From: Pegethrix bostrychoides GSE-TBD4-15B
GTDB lineage: Bacteria > Cyanobacteriota > Cyanobacteriia > Elainellales > Elainellaceae
Length of the DNA stretch: 49,324 bases
Reading direction: 5' to 3'
Assembly (NCBI GenBank): GCA_019359155.1
Contig: JAHHHV010000018.1
Span: forward strand, 1 to 49,324
Positions 34,280-42,529 of the stretch are shown one piece after another. The translations under genes were made by a program, and so were the position numbers. The notes under the pieces were generated by a model, which was not told where the DNA came from, ran no database searches, and saw nothing but the letters and a program-made list of their open reading frames with translations. Every line of letters starts with the position of its first letter. The first letter of the stretch is position 1.

Positions 34280-34324
34280 AGCTTCCCAAGCTGAACGTCG
34301 TGGGTTCGAGTCCCATCACCCGCT
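34280..34324 (+). other. tRNA-Gly(CCC) 3' fragment, probable attachment site (element/chromosome junction)
   Basis: The sequence from AGC-TTCCCAA-GCT (3' part of the anticodon stem-loop, anticodon CCC) continues through a T-arm with GGGTTCGAGTCCC to the acceptor strand CACCCGC and discriminator T. The 5' half of the tRNA (acceptor 5' strand, D-arm) is absent: the DNA to the left does not pair. A 45-nt 3' tRNA end is the typical duplicated core left at the far side of a tRNA-targeting integrative element. The gene content and base composition change at this point. Confidence 0.8.
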
Positions 34325-35127
34325 TAGCCTAAGCCTGTCCTAACGGTATCCCAAGCTGCGCCGGACGTGTTTGGATGATCCTGGCTCTTAGGATCTACCA
34401 GAGCTGCCTAACTATTTCCCAAGAATTAGCATTCTAGATGCCTAGTCTCTCTTTTGTGACTCTTGCTGAAGCAAATTCTGAGAATCCTATTTATGTATCA
34501 GCTATGTATCAGCAGTTTCCAGTTTTAGAAGCCTGAAAATGGAAAAAGAGCTAAATGCTTGCTGCACAAGCAGCTTATTTTTTCTTCAGTGAGAGTAACA
34601 AAAGAGGGATTGGAAGGACTAGATCGGTTAGTGGATACAGACATGGGCTTAAGACCGTGGCATCTGTCTTTGGCCAACCTACCGCTGACTGTCGATCAGA
34701 TCTTTGCTGCTGGCAGTCAACAGTTGTGAAGATACAGCTCAACTTATCAAGAATCATATCCTTTGTTATTCATCTCGCCGTTCACCTAAATTGATTGCCG
34801 AATCTACAGGCTTATCGAATCTTTACAGACTGAGCTTAGCAAGCAATTTTTGACACCAGCAGCCTACGGCTTTTTGGGAGTTGAGAACGGTTATCATTCT
34901 GTGTTTATTTATACAAACTTTATCTTTCCTGTGTTGGGCAAGACATAGGGAACTGAAACCCAGAGGATATGGTACAGCGGGTGCGGGACAAGGTTTAAGG
35001 CTTCTTTAACGTAAGGATATGAAGCCAAAATCCTAGTTCATGAATACAAGATCATATGCGGTTAAGTCAAAAAAGTAACCGGACTAAAGCTGAGCAACTC
35101 ACTAGCACAACACAGGTAAGCACTATC
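34325..35127. other. Chromosomal spacer between the att site and phoA, with a decayed frame
   Basis: No intact gene is supported. From about 34589 one plus frame reads VRVTKEGLEGLDRLVD, PWHLSLANLPLTVD and QIFAAGSQQL before a stop at about 34727. A second frame resumes with EDTAQLIKNHIL, SPKLIAESTG and ends near 34855. This looks like the end of a protein gene broken by a frameshift. I do not recognise the family. Confidence 0.35.
34994..35012 (+). promoter_or_regulatory. Possible degenerate Pho box
   Basis: TTTAAGGC-TTC-TTTAACGT shows two 8-mers with 3-bp spacing, as in cyanobacterial PhoB (SphR) sites, 115 bp upstream of the alkaline phosphatase start. A third repeat is missing, so support is weak. 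Confidence 0.25.
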
Positions 35128-37521
35128 ATGACTGAAGCAAAGAATGTCATTCTGATGATTGGCGACGGTATGGGCTGGGAAATGGCTCGTGCGGCAGCTA
35201 TCTACAAGCAAATTCAGGAAGGCAACACAGGTTCATCCCTCAGCGATTTCTACACGTCTGGCACAGGCACAGGTTTGAGCTTTCAAAGTCTGAGTGGCTA
35301 CACGCTGGCCACCACCTACGGTACTACGATTGCTGGCACAAACGGAGTTTACAGCACTGGCAATTCTGCTCTGTCCACCACCGACTCAGCCACAGCAGGT
35401 AGCACACTGCTACCCGGCTTCGAGTTCAACCCAGCGTTTAACCCCGGCAGCACTGCCTCAGGTGGCGCAACCGTCGAGAGCGGTGCAGTGGGCAACTTGG
35501 TCGGATATGACGTGGAGCGGGGTGGACTCCTTCCTTGGGATCCAGCCTACTATGGCGGTGTGGCCTCTTCTGGCTTCGACAAAGAGTATATCAAGGCCAG
35601 CTATCCTGACTCGGCCAACACAGCTACCACGCTGTACACGGGAGTTAAAAGCTACAACAATGCAGTCGGCGTAGACATCTACGAGCAGCCTCTCGAAAGC
35701 ATTTTGGTTACGGCTGGACTGGCCGGTAAGTCAACGGGCTTGGTCACTTCTGTCCCCATCGACCATGCGACTCCCGGCGCAGCGGCAGCTACCGTCAATC
35801 GGCGCGGCAAATACGATACGCCATTTCCCGATTTAGACAATATCCTACAGCAGGAACTGCGGATTTATCAGCCTACGGTGCTGTTAGGAGGCGGAAATCC
35901 TGTATCAATTCCGGCTGATCCCCTACCTGAAGGCGTTGAGCCGCCGCGCGACTACACCTATGTCTCCGAAGAGACTTACGAATATCTGCAAGCCAACCCC
36001 ACCGAAAACCGCTATGGCTACACTTTCCTAGAGCGGGGAGAAAATGCCGCAGATACGCTGGCTGCCACAGCCGCCGGTCTAGATCCCAACAGTGGCGATC
36101 GCTTGGTGGGTCTGTATGGCGCGCGCGGCCAGAACGGCAACCTGCCGGTTAGCTCTGCTGACGGTGACTACAGCACCACTGGGCTGAATATGTTCTCGGT
36201 GTTCAGCTCTCAAGGTGAGGATCAAGACTTCTTGAGACCGCTAGATCCGGGCGAAACGGATGCTGAGTTCATCGCCCGTGAGCGCAACGAAAACCCGACG
36301 CTGCAAAACCTGACTACCGCAGCTCTGGACGTACTGGGTAAGGACGAAGATGGGTTCTGGCTGTTGGTGGAAGGGGGCGACATTGACTGGTCGGCTCATG
36401 ACAACAGCATCGACAATCTAATCGGCACAATGCTCGATTTTGACAAGGCGGTGAAGTCTACGATTGACTGGATTCAAGCCAACGGCGGCTGGGAAAAGAA
36501 CCAGCTGATCGTCACCGCCGACCATGACCACTACCTAACGCTGAACGATGATCTTCCAGAGCTGCTCAGAACTGAGGGTGCTGAAGCTCTGACGGCCATT
36601 GATGATCCTGCCTTGGCGGGCAACTTCTGGGGTTCTGACTCTGACGTGAAATATGGCTGGGGCAATCACTCCAACCGTCCCGTGCCGGTTTACTACCAGG
36701 GAGCTGGCACTGAAGCGCTGGACAGTTATATAGGTCAAGGCTTCGACAGCTATGGCTTTCCGATTTCTGGATATGCTGCTGGCGTAGACCAAAGCCAGAT
36801 CTATCGCACCATGCTAGAGGCTATTACGGGGTCATCCGAAAATCCTACTCAGTCAGGTGTGGTCAACGCTGAGCCAGGTGATAGCGTTATTTACACGGGC
36901 GCAGAAGATGATGTGATCTCTGCCAACAGCGGCAATAACCAAATCTTCGCCAACCAAGGTAACAACATTGTGTATGCCGAAGATGGTGATGACTTTGCCT
37001 ATGCAGGCACGGGCGACGATCGCTTCTTCTTGAACGGCGGCGCGAACAGCATTTTCGCAGGTGCAGGCGATGACTACATTCGCGCTGGTGATGGCGACAA
37101 CTATGTCTATGCGGGTGCAGGTAATGATGATATTGTGCTGGGTAACGGCGACAACTATGTTGATGCTGGCACTGGCGATGATACTGTCTTTACGGGCACT
37201 GGCGATGATATTATCGTCAGTGGCGCTGGCAACGATACCATTCATGCAAACTCTGGCGATAACGTAATTGGTGTAGGATTAGGGGACGATTTTGTGTACG
37301 TTTGGGGTGAGGGACAAAACGAATTTATCCTAGATGCAGGCGAGGGTTCAGCCACGATCTATGGCTTTGGCTCTGATGACGTAATTAGCCTAGGCAGCGG
37401 GTTTGCGGCTGACGATGTGCTAACTGCCACCATCAGCGGCAACGATACCCTCATCAGCAAAGGCGAAGACCTGTTGGCGACTCTGACCTGGACGCAACTG
37501 ACCAGCGTACCTTTGAGTTAG
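35128..37521 (+). CDS. phoA: Secreted alkaline phosphatase with RTX calcium-binding repeats
   Basis: About 797 residues from ATG 35128 (MTEAKNV, AGGTAAG upstream). ATG 35056 would add 24. The alkaline phosphatase domain shows MIGDGMGWEMARAA, the catalytic Ser in YPDSANTATTLYTG, DHATPGAAAAT, LVEGGDIDWSAHDN and VTADHDHY with metal ligands. The C-terminal 200 residues are RTX-type repeats (GDGDNYVYAGAGNDD and similar), which bind calcium and mark type I secretion. No N-terminal signal peptide is visible, in keeping with that route. It releases phosphate from organic esters outside the cell, normally under phosphate starvation. It lies on the chromosomal side of the tRNA fragment and is codon-rich in G/C, like its right-hand neighbours. 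Confidence 0.9.
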   Translation: MTEAKNVILMIGDGMGWEMARAAAIYKQIQEGNTGSSLSDFYTSGTGTGLSFQSLSGYTLATTYGTTIAGTNGVYSTGNSALSTTDSATAGSTLLPGFEFNPAFNPGSTASGGATVESGAVGNLVGYDVERGGLLPWDPAYYGGVASSGFDKEYIKASYPDSANTATTLYTGVKSYNNAVGVDIYEQPLESILVTAGLAGKSTGLVTSVPIDHATPGAAAATVNRRGKYDTPFPDLDNILQQELRIYQPTVLLGGGNPVSIPADPLPEGVEPPRDYTYVSEETYEYLQANPTENRYGYTFLERGENAADTLAATAAGLDPNSGDRLVGLYGARGQNGNLPVSSADGDYSTTGLNMFSVFSSQGEDQDFLRPLDPGETDAEFIARERNENPTLQNLTTAALDVLGKDEDGFWLLVEGGDIDWSAHDNSIDNLIGTMLDFDKAVKSTIDWIQANGGWEKNQLIVTADHDHYLTLNDDLPELLRTEGAEALTAIDDPALAGNFWGSDSDVKYGWGNHSNRPVPVYYQGAGTEALDSYIGQGFDSYGFPISGYAAGVDQSQIYRTMLEAITGSSENPTQSGVVNAEPGDSVIYTGAEDDVISANSGNNQIFANQGNNIVYAEDGDDFAYAGTGDDRFFLNGGANSIFAGAGDDYIRAGDGDNYVYAGAGNDDIVLGNGDNYVDAGTGDDTVFTGTGDDIIVSGAGNDTIHANSGDNVIGVGLGDDFVYVWGEGQNEFILDAGEGSATIYGFGSDDVISLGSGFAADDVLTATISGNDTLISKGEDLLATLTWTQLTSVPLS

Positions 37522-37555
37522 GCTGATATGGCCTAATCGCTTGGTTTGATTTAAT

Positions 37556-37591
37556 ATGGTCGCTCTTGTTTAGCAGGGGTGGCCATTTTTT
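37556..37591 (+). terminator. Terminator of the alkaline phosphatase gene
   Basis: ATGG and CCAT arms with extra G/C pairs are followed by six T, 35 bp after the stop. Confidence 0.6.
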
Positions 37592-37880
37592 GCGACTTTA
37601 AGAGGCCTTGTTACGCATAAATAATTTGAGGATACTCCTCCCCCAGTGCACTCTACCCCAATCTGGCTAGCGGTTTGGCTGGAACCACACTAGGTTCAAC
37701 CCAGTCGCTCTGTCGGGGACTGTTTGCCCAGATGCTCCAAGCCAGCCCCCTGACGCAAACTTGAAAAGACCTGCAAGATGAGTCTGCGAGGCAATCCACA
37801 AATTTAGGACAATCAAATTAGAATGGAAGCTGTTTGCCTTAATCTGCCTTCCTAGCGTTTAGTTTTTTCTCTACAGCTCT

Positions 37881-38432
37881 GTGAAACTCCCAAGCGGTTC
37901 AAATCAAAATCTGTCCCTCGCAGCTTCCACCTCCTCAGATCCAGGTTTGCAGCGCTTGGTAGGCCGTCTGACGCAGTCGCTGGAGCGAGATACGCTAGTT
38001 CAGGCCACCACGAGCGCCCTGAGAGGTCAACTCAATGTCGATCGAGTCTTGCTCTACTATTTTTATAGCCGCTGGCAAGGCCAAGTCACCTTTGAGTCGC
38101 TCAGCGATCCTAGCCTTTCAATCTATGGCTCAATTGGCCCAGACGAATGCTTCAACGACGAATATGCTGCTCTCTATGAAGCGGGGCGGCTGCGAGCAAT
38201 CCCCGACATTGAAGCTGAGCCAATTGCGCCCTGTCACCAAGATATGCTGCGGCAGATGCAGGTGCGCGCCAACCTAGTTGTGCCAATCTTGACAGAGCGC
38301 AAGGGGCTGTGGGGACTGTTAGTCGCTCATCATTTACAGGCCCGCAGCTGGTCAGACGACGATCTAGCGGCAATGCGTCAGGGGGCAGCGGATCTAGCAG
38401 TAGCTCCGGCAATTGCTCAGTCAGTTAGCTAG
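37881..38432 (+). CDS. Stand-alone GAF-domain protein with a cyanobacteriochrome-like bilin site
   Basis: The protein has 183 residues, starting with GTG 37881. A single GAF domain fills it. It contains DECFNDEY at the position of the Asp motif of red/green cyanobacteriochromes, GRLRAIPDIE, then the PCHQDMLRQMQV segment with the canonical Cys-His for thioether attachment of a bilin, followed by RANLVVPIL and GLWGLLVAHH. There is no kinase, cyclase or response-regulator partner in the protein, nor next to it. Known families say the Cys-His is needed for chromophore binding, and a photosensor function is inferred. A non-pigmented GAF remains possible. Confidence 0.75.
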   Translation: MKLPSGSNQNLSLAASTSSDPGLQRLVGRLTQSLERDTLVQATTSALRGQLNVDRVLLYYFYSRWQGQVTFESLSDPSLSIYGSIGPDECFNDEYAALYEAGRLRAIPDIEAEPIAPCHQDMLRQMQVRANLVVPILTERKGLWGLLVAHHLQARSWSDDDLAAMRQGAADLAVAPAIAQSVS

Positions 38433-38548
38433 ACCTGGCTAGACTAGCGAGTCAAACTAGCCAAGACGGAAAATTAAGGCGGCAAACGTGATTACAATGC
38501 AAACGTGATTACAATGAGAGCAGCGTCCAGGATGTGGGAGAAAGGCAG

Positions 38549-38869
38549 ATGAATATTTTTGGAATTGGCCTACCAGAAATGGCAGTAATTATGACCCTGG
38601 CTCTGCTGATCTTTGGCCCCAAGAAGCTGCCGGAAATTGGCCGTAGCATGGGCAAAGCGATTCGGGGTTTTCAGGAAGCTTCCAAAGAATTTGAGTCTGA
38701 GTTCAAAAAAGAAGCTGAGCGGATTGAAAAAGTCGTCAAAGACCCGCCAATGCAGGCCAAAATTGAGCCGCCCGAACCTAAAGCCTTGACCACTGCATCT
38801 GCTGAGTCGATGCCTGCTGATACAGTCACCGATGCTGAAATTGTCGAAGAAGTCAGCTCCCAAAGCTGA
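38549..38869 (+). CDS. tatA: Twin-arginine translocase subunit TatA/E
   Basis: 106 residues from ATG 38549 (MNIFGIGLPE), with GGAGAAAGG upstream. A GTG at 38534 is less likely. One N-terminal membrane helix (EMAVIMTLALLIFGP) is followed by the FGPKKLPEIGRSMGKAIRGF hinge and amphipathic helix typical of TatA, then an acidic disordered tail. It forms the pore for folded-protein export across thylakoid and plasma membranes. Upstream of pth by 35 bp on the same strand. Confidence 0.92.
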   Translation: MNIFGIGLPEMAVIMTLALLIFGPKKLPEIGRSMGKAIRGFQEASKEFESEFKKEAERIEKVVKDPPMQAKIEPPEPKALTTASAESMPADTVTDAEIVEEVSSQS

Positions 38870-38904
38870 CGCTAGATTTTGCCAGATAGACCTGTCCACA
38901 GACC

Positions 38905-39543
38905 ATGACAAACTCTGCTGCGTCATCCGAAACCCCGATTCAGCTGATTGTCGGACTGGGCAATCCCGGCGCTAAATATGATCAAACCCGCCACAATATT
39001 GGCTTTGAAGCCCTTGATCTGCTGTCGCGCAGCTGGCGAATTCCGCTATCTGAACATCGTAAGTTTCAAGGCCAGTTTGGCGAAGGCATGGCGGTGAGCC
39101 GAAAGCTGCGGCTGCTCAAACCCACGACCTTCATGAATCTCTCTGGGCAGTCGATTCGTGCCGTCACCGACTGGTATAAGCTGCCGCCTGAATCGGTGCT
39201 GGTGATCTATGACGATATGGATCTGCCAATTGGCAAGCTGCGGCTGCGTCAGTCAGGCTCAGCAGGCGGACATAACGGCATCAAGTCTGCAATTGCTCAC
39301 CTGCATAGCCAAAACTTCCCACGGCTGCGAATCGGCATCGGCAGCGCTAAGCAGAACGTTAAACAGGCCGAGGGCGAGGTAATTTCGCATGTGCTGGGGC
39401 GCTTTTCGCAGGCTGAATCTAAAGCCATGAGCGAAATGCTGAAGCTGGTGGTGGATGCGGTAGAAATGAGCCTGAAGCAAGGCATCCCCAAGGCCATGAG
39501 CCTTTACAATAACCGCAGCATCGAAGCTCCGGGTTCTGTTTAA
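38905..39543 (+). CDS. pth: Peptidyl-tRNA hydrolase
   Basis: The protein has 212 residues and the full family length. Motifs are VGLGNPGAKYDQTRHNIGF (catalytic His), FMNLSGQS (Asn), YDDMDLPIGKLRLRQSGSAGGHNG and LRIGIG. It recycles peptidyl-tRNAs dropped from ribosomes. The short extra N-terminus (MTNSAASSE) is common in cyanobacteria. Possibly co-transcribed with tatA. Confidence 0.96.
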   Translation: MTNSAASSETPIQLIVGLGNPGAKYDQTRHNIGFEALDLLSRSWRIPLSEHRKFQGQFGEGMAVSRKLRLLKPTTFMNLSGQSIRAVTDWYKLPPESVLVIYDDMDLPIGKLRLRQSGSAGGHNGIKSAIAHLHSQNFPRLRIGIGSAKQNVKQAEGEVISHVLGRFSQAESKAMSEMLKLVVDAVEMSLKQGIPKAMSLYNNRSIEAPGSV

Positions 39544-39562
39544 TGGCGCTGTGCCCAGCAAA

Positions 39563-39588
39563 ATTCCCCCGCCAAGTGACGAGGGAAT
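39563..39588. terminator. Convergent terminator hairpin between pth and the DUF4912 gene
   Basis: ATTCCC and GGGAAT arms in the 79-bp space between two converging genes. There is no long T run. Confidence 0.4.
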
Positions 39589-39622
39589 GGAGCAATTGGA
39601 GACTAGACTTCAAGCTTTTACG

Positions 39623-41245
39623 CTAAGAAATCCATTCTGGAATCGCCTCTGCTTTGGTATTGGTATGGCGTGCAGGGGTTTCGCGCTCAAACTTTAGATG
39701 CAGCGAGCGGATCTGCTCGCCGTCCGCCGCCACTGCCATAATCGGGAAATCAATCAAACCGTCTTGGAACGACATCTGAAACCGGAACGTGCCGTCTGAG
39801 TTGAGCTGAATGGGTCGTCCAGCAATGGTGACGCTGGCATCTGGTTCAGTTGCACCATAGACAATCAGCTCAGCATCTGCGACCAGCCAGAACTGACGCG
39901 GACGGATCGGCGGCATTGAGGCTGAAAGGCCCGTGCCTGAACTGCTGTACATGCCAGCACCCGACATGCCCATTCCGGAGCTGCTATACATGCCCATTCC
40001 TGACATGCCCACACCCGACATGCCAGCCCCTGATTCAGTGCGACTCAGCAAGCCAGCCCCTGATTCAGTGCGAGCGGCCAAACCCATTCCCGACATGCCT
40101 ATCCCGGAGCTGCTATACATGCCCATTCCTGACATACCCATTCCTGACATACCCACACCCGACATGCCAGTCCCTGATTCAGTGCGAGCGGCCAAGCCCA
40201 TTCCCGACATGCCTATCCCGGAGCTGCTATACATGCCCATTCCCGACATACCCATTCCTGACATACCAACACCTGAAATACCAACCCCTGATTCAGTGCG
40301 AGCCAAACCCGCACCCGACATGCCAACGCCCGACATGCCAACGCCCGACTCGGTTTTCCCTGCCCATTTGCCCATTCCCGACGGGAATACGTAAGAGCTA
40401 ATCGACTGCTCAGGCTGCTGCGCTTTGGAGGTTGATACCGATCCGGCTACGCGCTGTGCCTCAGCCGCCTGCGCCTTTGCAAATGCACCTGCATAAACCG
40501 GAGCTGCCACCTCAGAGGCAAATTGACTGACAGACAGGCTGATAGGCTGACGCACTGGCTGTTTTAGCTGCAAAACGGTCTCTCCCCGCAGCTCTTGCTC
40601 CCAGTCGATCGTCACAAACTGGTCATCGACCCAGTCGGATGGGTAAACCGGCGGAATGCGAACCGTAGCCGAACGCGCCAGCAGCAGCCAGCGGCCATCC
40701 ATCGCAATGTAGCCAATCTCAATCGCATACTCCCGGTCGCTGACTGGAACCGGTAAATACCACTCGCGGGCTAGCTCGTCGCATTCGTACTGCTGCAAGC
40801 TGTGGGAGCGCTGGTCGCTCATATCGGTCACATCGTAAAACCGCAGCGCCAGCCTGTTGCCACCCTGCCGCCGCAGGTATTCTTTATGCTCGTTGGGGAT
40901 ATCCCAATAGGCGTAGGCCCACTGCGGATCGCGCGGCATCAGCACAATTCGGCTCTCGCCATAGCCCGACGGCAGCTCAGATAAGTCTGTATCGACGACA
41001 GTCAGCATTGCGGCGGGCTGACCGACTGGGTCAGAGGAGGTGCCAGCGTCAAACTTGACGGCTGCCACATTAGGCGGATTCTCCGAAACGCGCGGCGGAT
41101 TGGCCGCGAGCCGCAAGCGCTGCGCGGCCTTGATTGCCTCCAAAAGCTGGTCTTTCCGCATCCGGCTGTACCGCGAGACGGCTAGTTCGCTAGCAACTCG
41201 GCGGAGCTGTCGAAGCGTCATTTCTTCTAGGGAAGGTTCAGACAT
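39623..41245 (-). CDS. DUF4912-domain protein with N-terminal Rho/SAP-like motif and Met/Gly/Ser repeats
   Basis: The protein has 540 residues. The first 45 form a Rho-N/SAP-like helical motif (LEEMTLRQLRRVASELAVS). The DUF4912 domain follows (about 95-210: RIVLMPRDPQWAYAYWDIP). Then come a low-complexity region with repeated GMSGMGMYSSSG and ARTESG blocks, and a final Ig-like domain (FWLVADAELIVYGATEPDA). Its function is not established. It is a conserved cyanobacterial protein that often has this domain order. The repeat part is encoded by near-identical 114-bp units, so its length probably varies among strains. Confidence 0.85.
   Translation of the reverse strand: MSEPSLEEMTLRQLRRVASELAVSRYSRMRKDQLLEAIKAAQRLRLAANPPRVSENPPNVAAVKFDAGTSSDPVGQPAAMLTVVDTDLSELPSGYGESRIVLMPRDPQWAYAYWDIPNEHKEYLRRQGGNRLALRFYDVTDMSDQRSHSLQQYECDELAREWYLPVPVSDREYAIEIGYIAMDGRWLLLARSATVRIPPVYPSDWVDDQFVTIDWEQELRGETVLQLKQPVRQPISLSVSQFASEVAAPVYAGAFAKAQAAEAQRVAGSVSTSKAQQPEQSISSYVFPSGMGKWAGKTESGVGMSGVGMSGAGLARTESGVGISGVGMSGMGMSGMGMYSSSGIGMSGMGLAARTESGTGMSGVGMSGMGMSGMGMYSSSGIGMSGMGLAARTESGAGLLSRTESGAGMSGVGMSGMGMYSSSGMGMSGAGMYSSSGTGLSASMPPIRPRQFWLVADAELIVYGATEPDASVTIAGRPIQLNSDGTFRFQMSFQDGLIDFPIMAVAADGEQIRSLHLKFERETPARHTNTKAEAIPEWIS
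39930..40355 (-). repeat. In-frame tandem repeats in the DUF4912 gene
   Basis: Two 38-residue (114-bp) units are nearly identical, each reading ARTESG, then GMSGVGMSGMG, MYSSSG and GMSGMGL. Shorter partial units flank them. On the opposite strand the same DNA reads as Pro/Ile/Asp repeats, which explains long spurious frames there. Confidence 0.8.
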
Positions 41246-41519
41246 GAGAGGTAGTCTCCATAGAGTCGAGCTGAAAGAATTTAGAGTTTTACCTCGATAG
41301 CTGCAAGGACAGCTGCATGAGCTGCTGCAAGCTATCGGGGAGCAGGGGGAGCAATTTCATTAACACCATAGAAGAAATATCGCGGAAATCAAGGGGGGCA
41401 ATCGCTCGATTCTGCTTGGGTTTACGGATTTTCAAGGGACACGGGGATCATAATGTCAGAATATCATGACATAACTTGGGTGCCGGGATCGCAGAAACGG
41501 CTCGATAATTCATGAAATC

Positions 41520-42401
41520 TTGACTTTTGATCAGTTGGTTTCAGAGCTGGTTAGCTTGAGAGTTAGGATGGGCAAGGCAACAAGCTGTGGCAAAAGCGAC
41601 GTAACCCCTGGGAGTAAGGCCGTGGCAGTCCCAATTGAGAATCCAATACAGCCCCAGTCTGATGAAGAGACTCAGGCTGGCAGTCAACTTTTAAGCAGGA
41701 TTTTGGCTCCGGCAGTAAAGCTGTGGCTGCGCTCACAGATTGAGTCGGCAGAATCGCTTGAGTTTCAAATTTCAGGCCGCAACCGTCAGCTTTTGCAGGG
41801 GCAGGTGCCCGCAGTGCAGGTGAGTGCTGCCGCCGTGGTTTACCAAGGATTGCAGCTCAGCCAAGCTCGGATCAAAGCCAGCCAGATTCAGATCAATTTA
41901 AGTCAGGTGATGCAGGGTAAGCCGCTGCGGCTGTTAAAACCCGTGCTGGCGACCGGGCAGATTTGCTTGACTCAAGCTGACCTGACGGCCTCCAGCGAAT
42001 CCCCGCTGCTGCGTCAGGCGCTCAGCGATCTGCTTCAGCTGTTGCTCCAGCGCGGAAATCTTGGGATCGAGACAGGCTCAGAGATGACGCTGCACTATCC
42101 GAGCCTGCTGCTAGGCCAAAACCAGTTCACGCTAATCGGCGAGCTGGTTGCGCCCATGCCCAACTCACCTGAGCGACAGCGCTGGCAGTTCAAGCTAGAG
42201 GCGGCTTTGAGCCTCGCTGCCCCCGCGCAACTAGAGCTGAGCCAGCTCACCCTGGAAACCGCTCGACTGCACCAACCGCCCACCCAGATTTCCCTGCCGC
42301 CGCTCAGCATCGATCTGGGTGCGTCAGTCAACATTGAGCGGCTAGAGATCACGCCCGCGCAGATTATTTGCAGTGGCGCGGTCGAGGTGCTACCAAGTTA
42401 A
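41520..42401 (+). CDS. DUF2993-family (LmeA-like) protein
   Basis: 293 residues from TTG 41520. Internal starts (ATG 41568) are possible, so the N-terminus is uncertain. The conserved core SRILAPAVKLWLRSQIESAE followed by FQISGRNRQLLQGQVPAVQV, and later VVYQGLQLSQARIKASQI, is the DUF2993 pattern common in cyanobacteria. Mycobacterial relatives bind phospholipids. There is no clear signal peptide. A role at membranes is an inference from the family. Confidence 0.75.
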   Translation: MTFDQLVSELVSLRVRMGKATSCGKSDVTPGSKAVAVPIENPIQPQSDEETQAGSQLLSRILAPAVKLWLRSQIESAESLEFQISGRNRQLLQGQVPAVQVSAAAVVYQGLQLSQARIKASQIQINLSQVMQGKPLRLLKPVLATGQICLTQADLTASSESPLLRQALSDLLQLLLQRGNLGIETGSEMTLHYPSLLLGQNQFTLIGELVAPMPNSPERQRWQFKLEAALSLAAPAQLELSQLTLETARLHQPPTQISLPPLSIDLGASVNIERLEITPAQIICSGAVEVLPS

Positions 42402-42529
42402 TTGAGTTAGATTGATTGAGCTGGATTCCTCTAGACAGATTTGCTGCTGCGCCGCCCGCAACAGCAGCAAATCTGCTACTCTAAGTGACCTAAGCCAACT
42501 GGCAGAGCTAACTGGCAACTCAACTGGGC

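Noticed and set aside
34280-34324. A functional tRNA-Gly gene
   Set aside because: The 5' half is missing, with no D-arm and no 5' acceptor strand.
34555-34794. 79-codon plus-strand frame near the tRNA fragment
   Set aside because: No family resemblance and poor composition. A different frame in the same place reads more protein-like, so this one is not annotated.
22750-36102. HIP1 octamer GCGATCGC as a compartment marker
   Set aside because: I noticed only two copies (22750-22757 and 36095-36102), one in each compartment, so it gives no contrast.
36853-37245. Minus-strand 130-codon frame in the phosphatase gene
   Set aside because: Antisense shadow of the RTX repeats (GDD-type codons read as IIV repeats).
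39933-40394. Plus-strand 153-codon frame rich in Pro/Ile/Asp
   Set aside because: It is the antisense reading of the tandem repeats in the DUF4912 gene. The protein is purely repetitive and has no ribosome-binding site.
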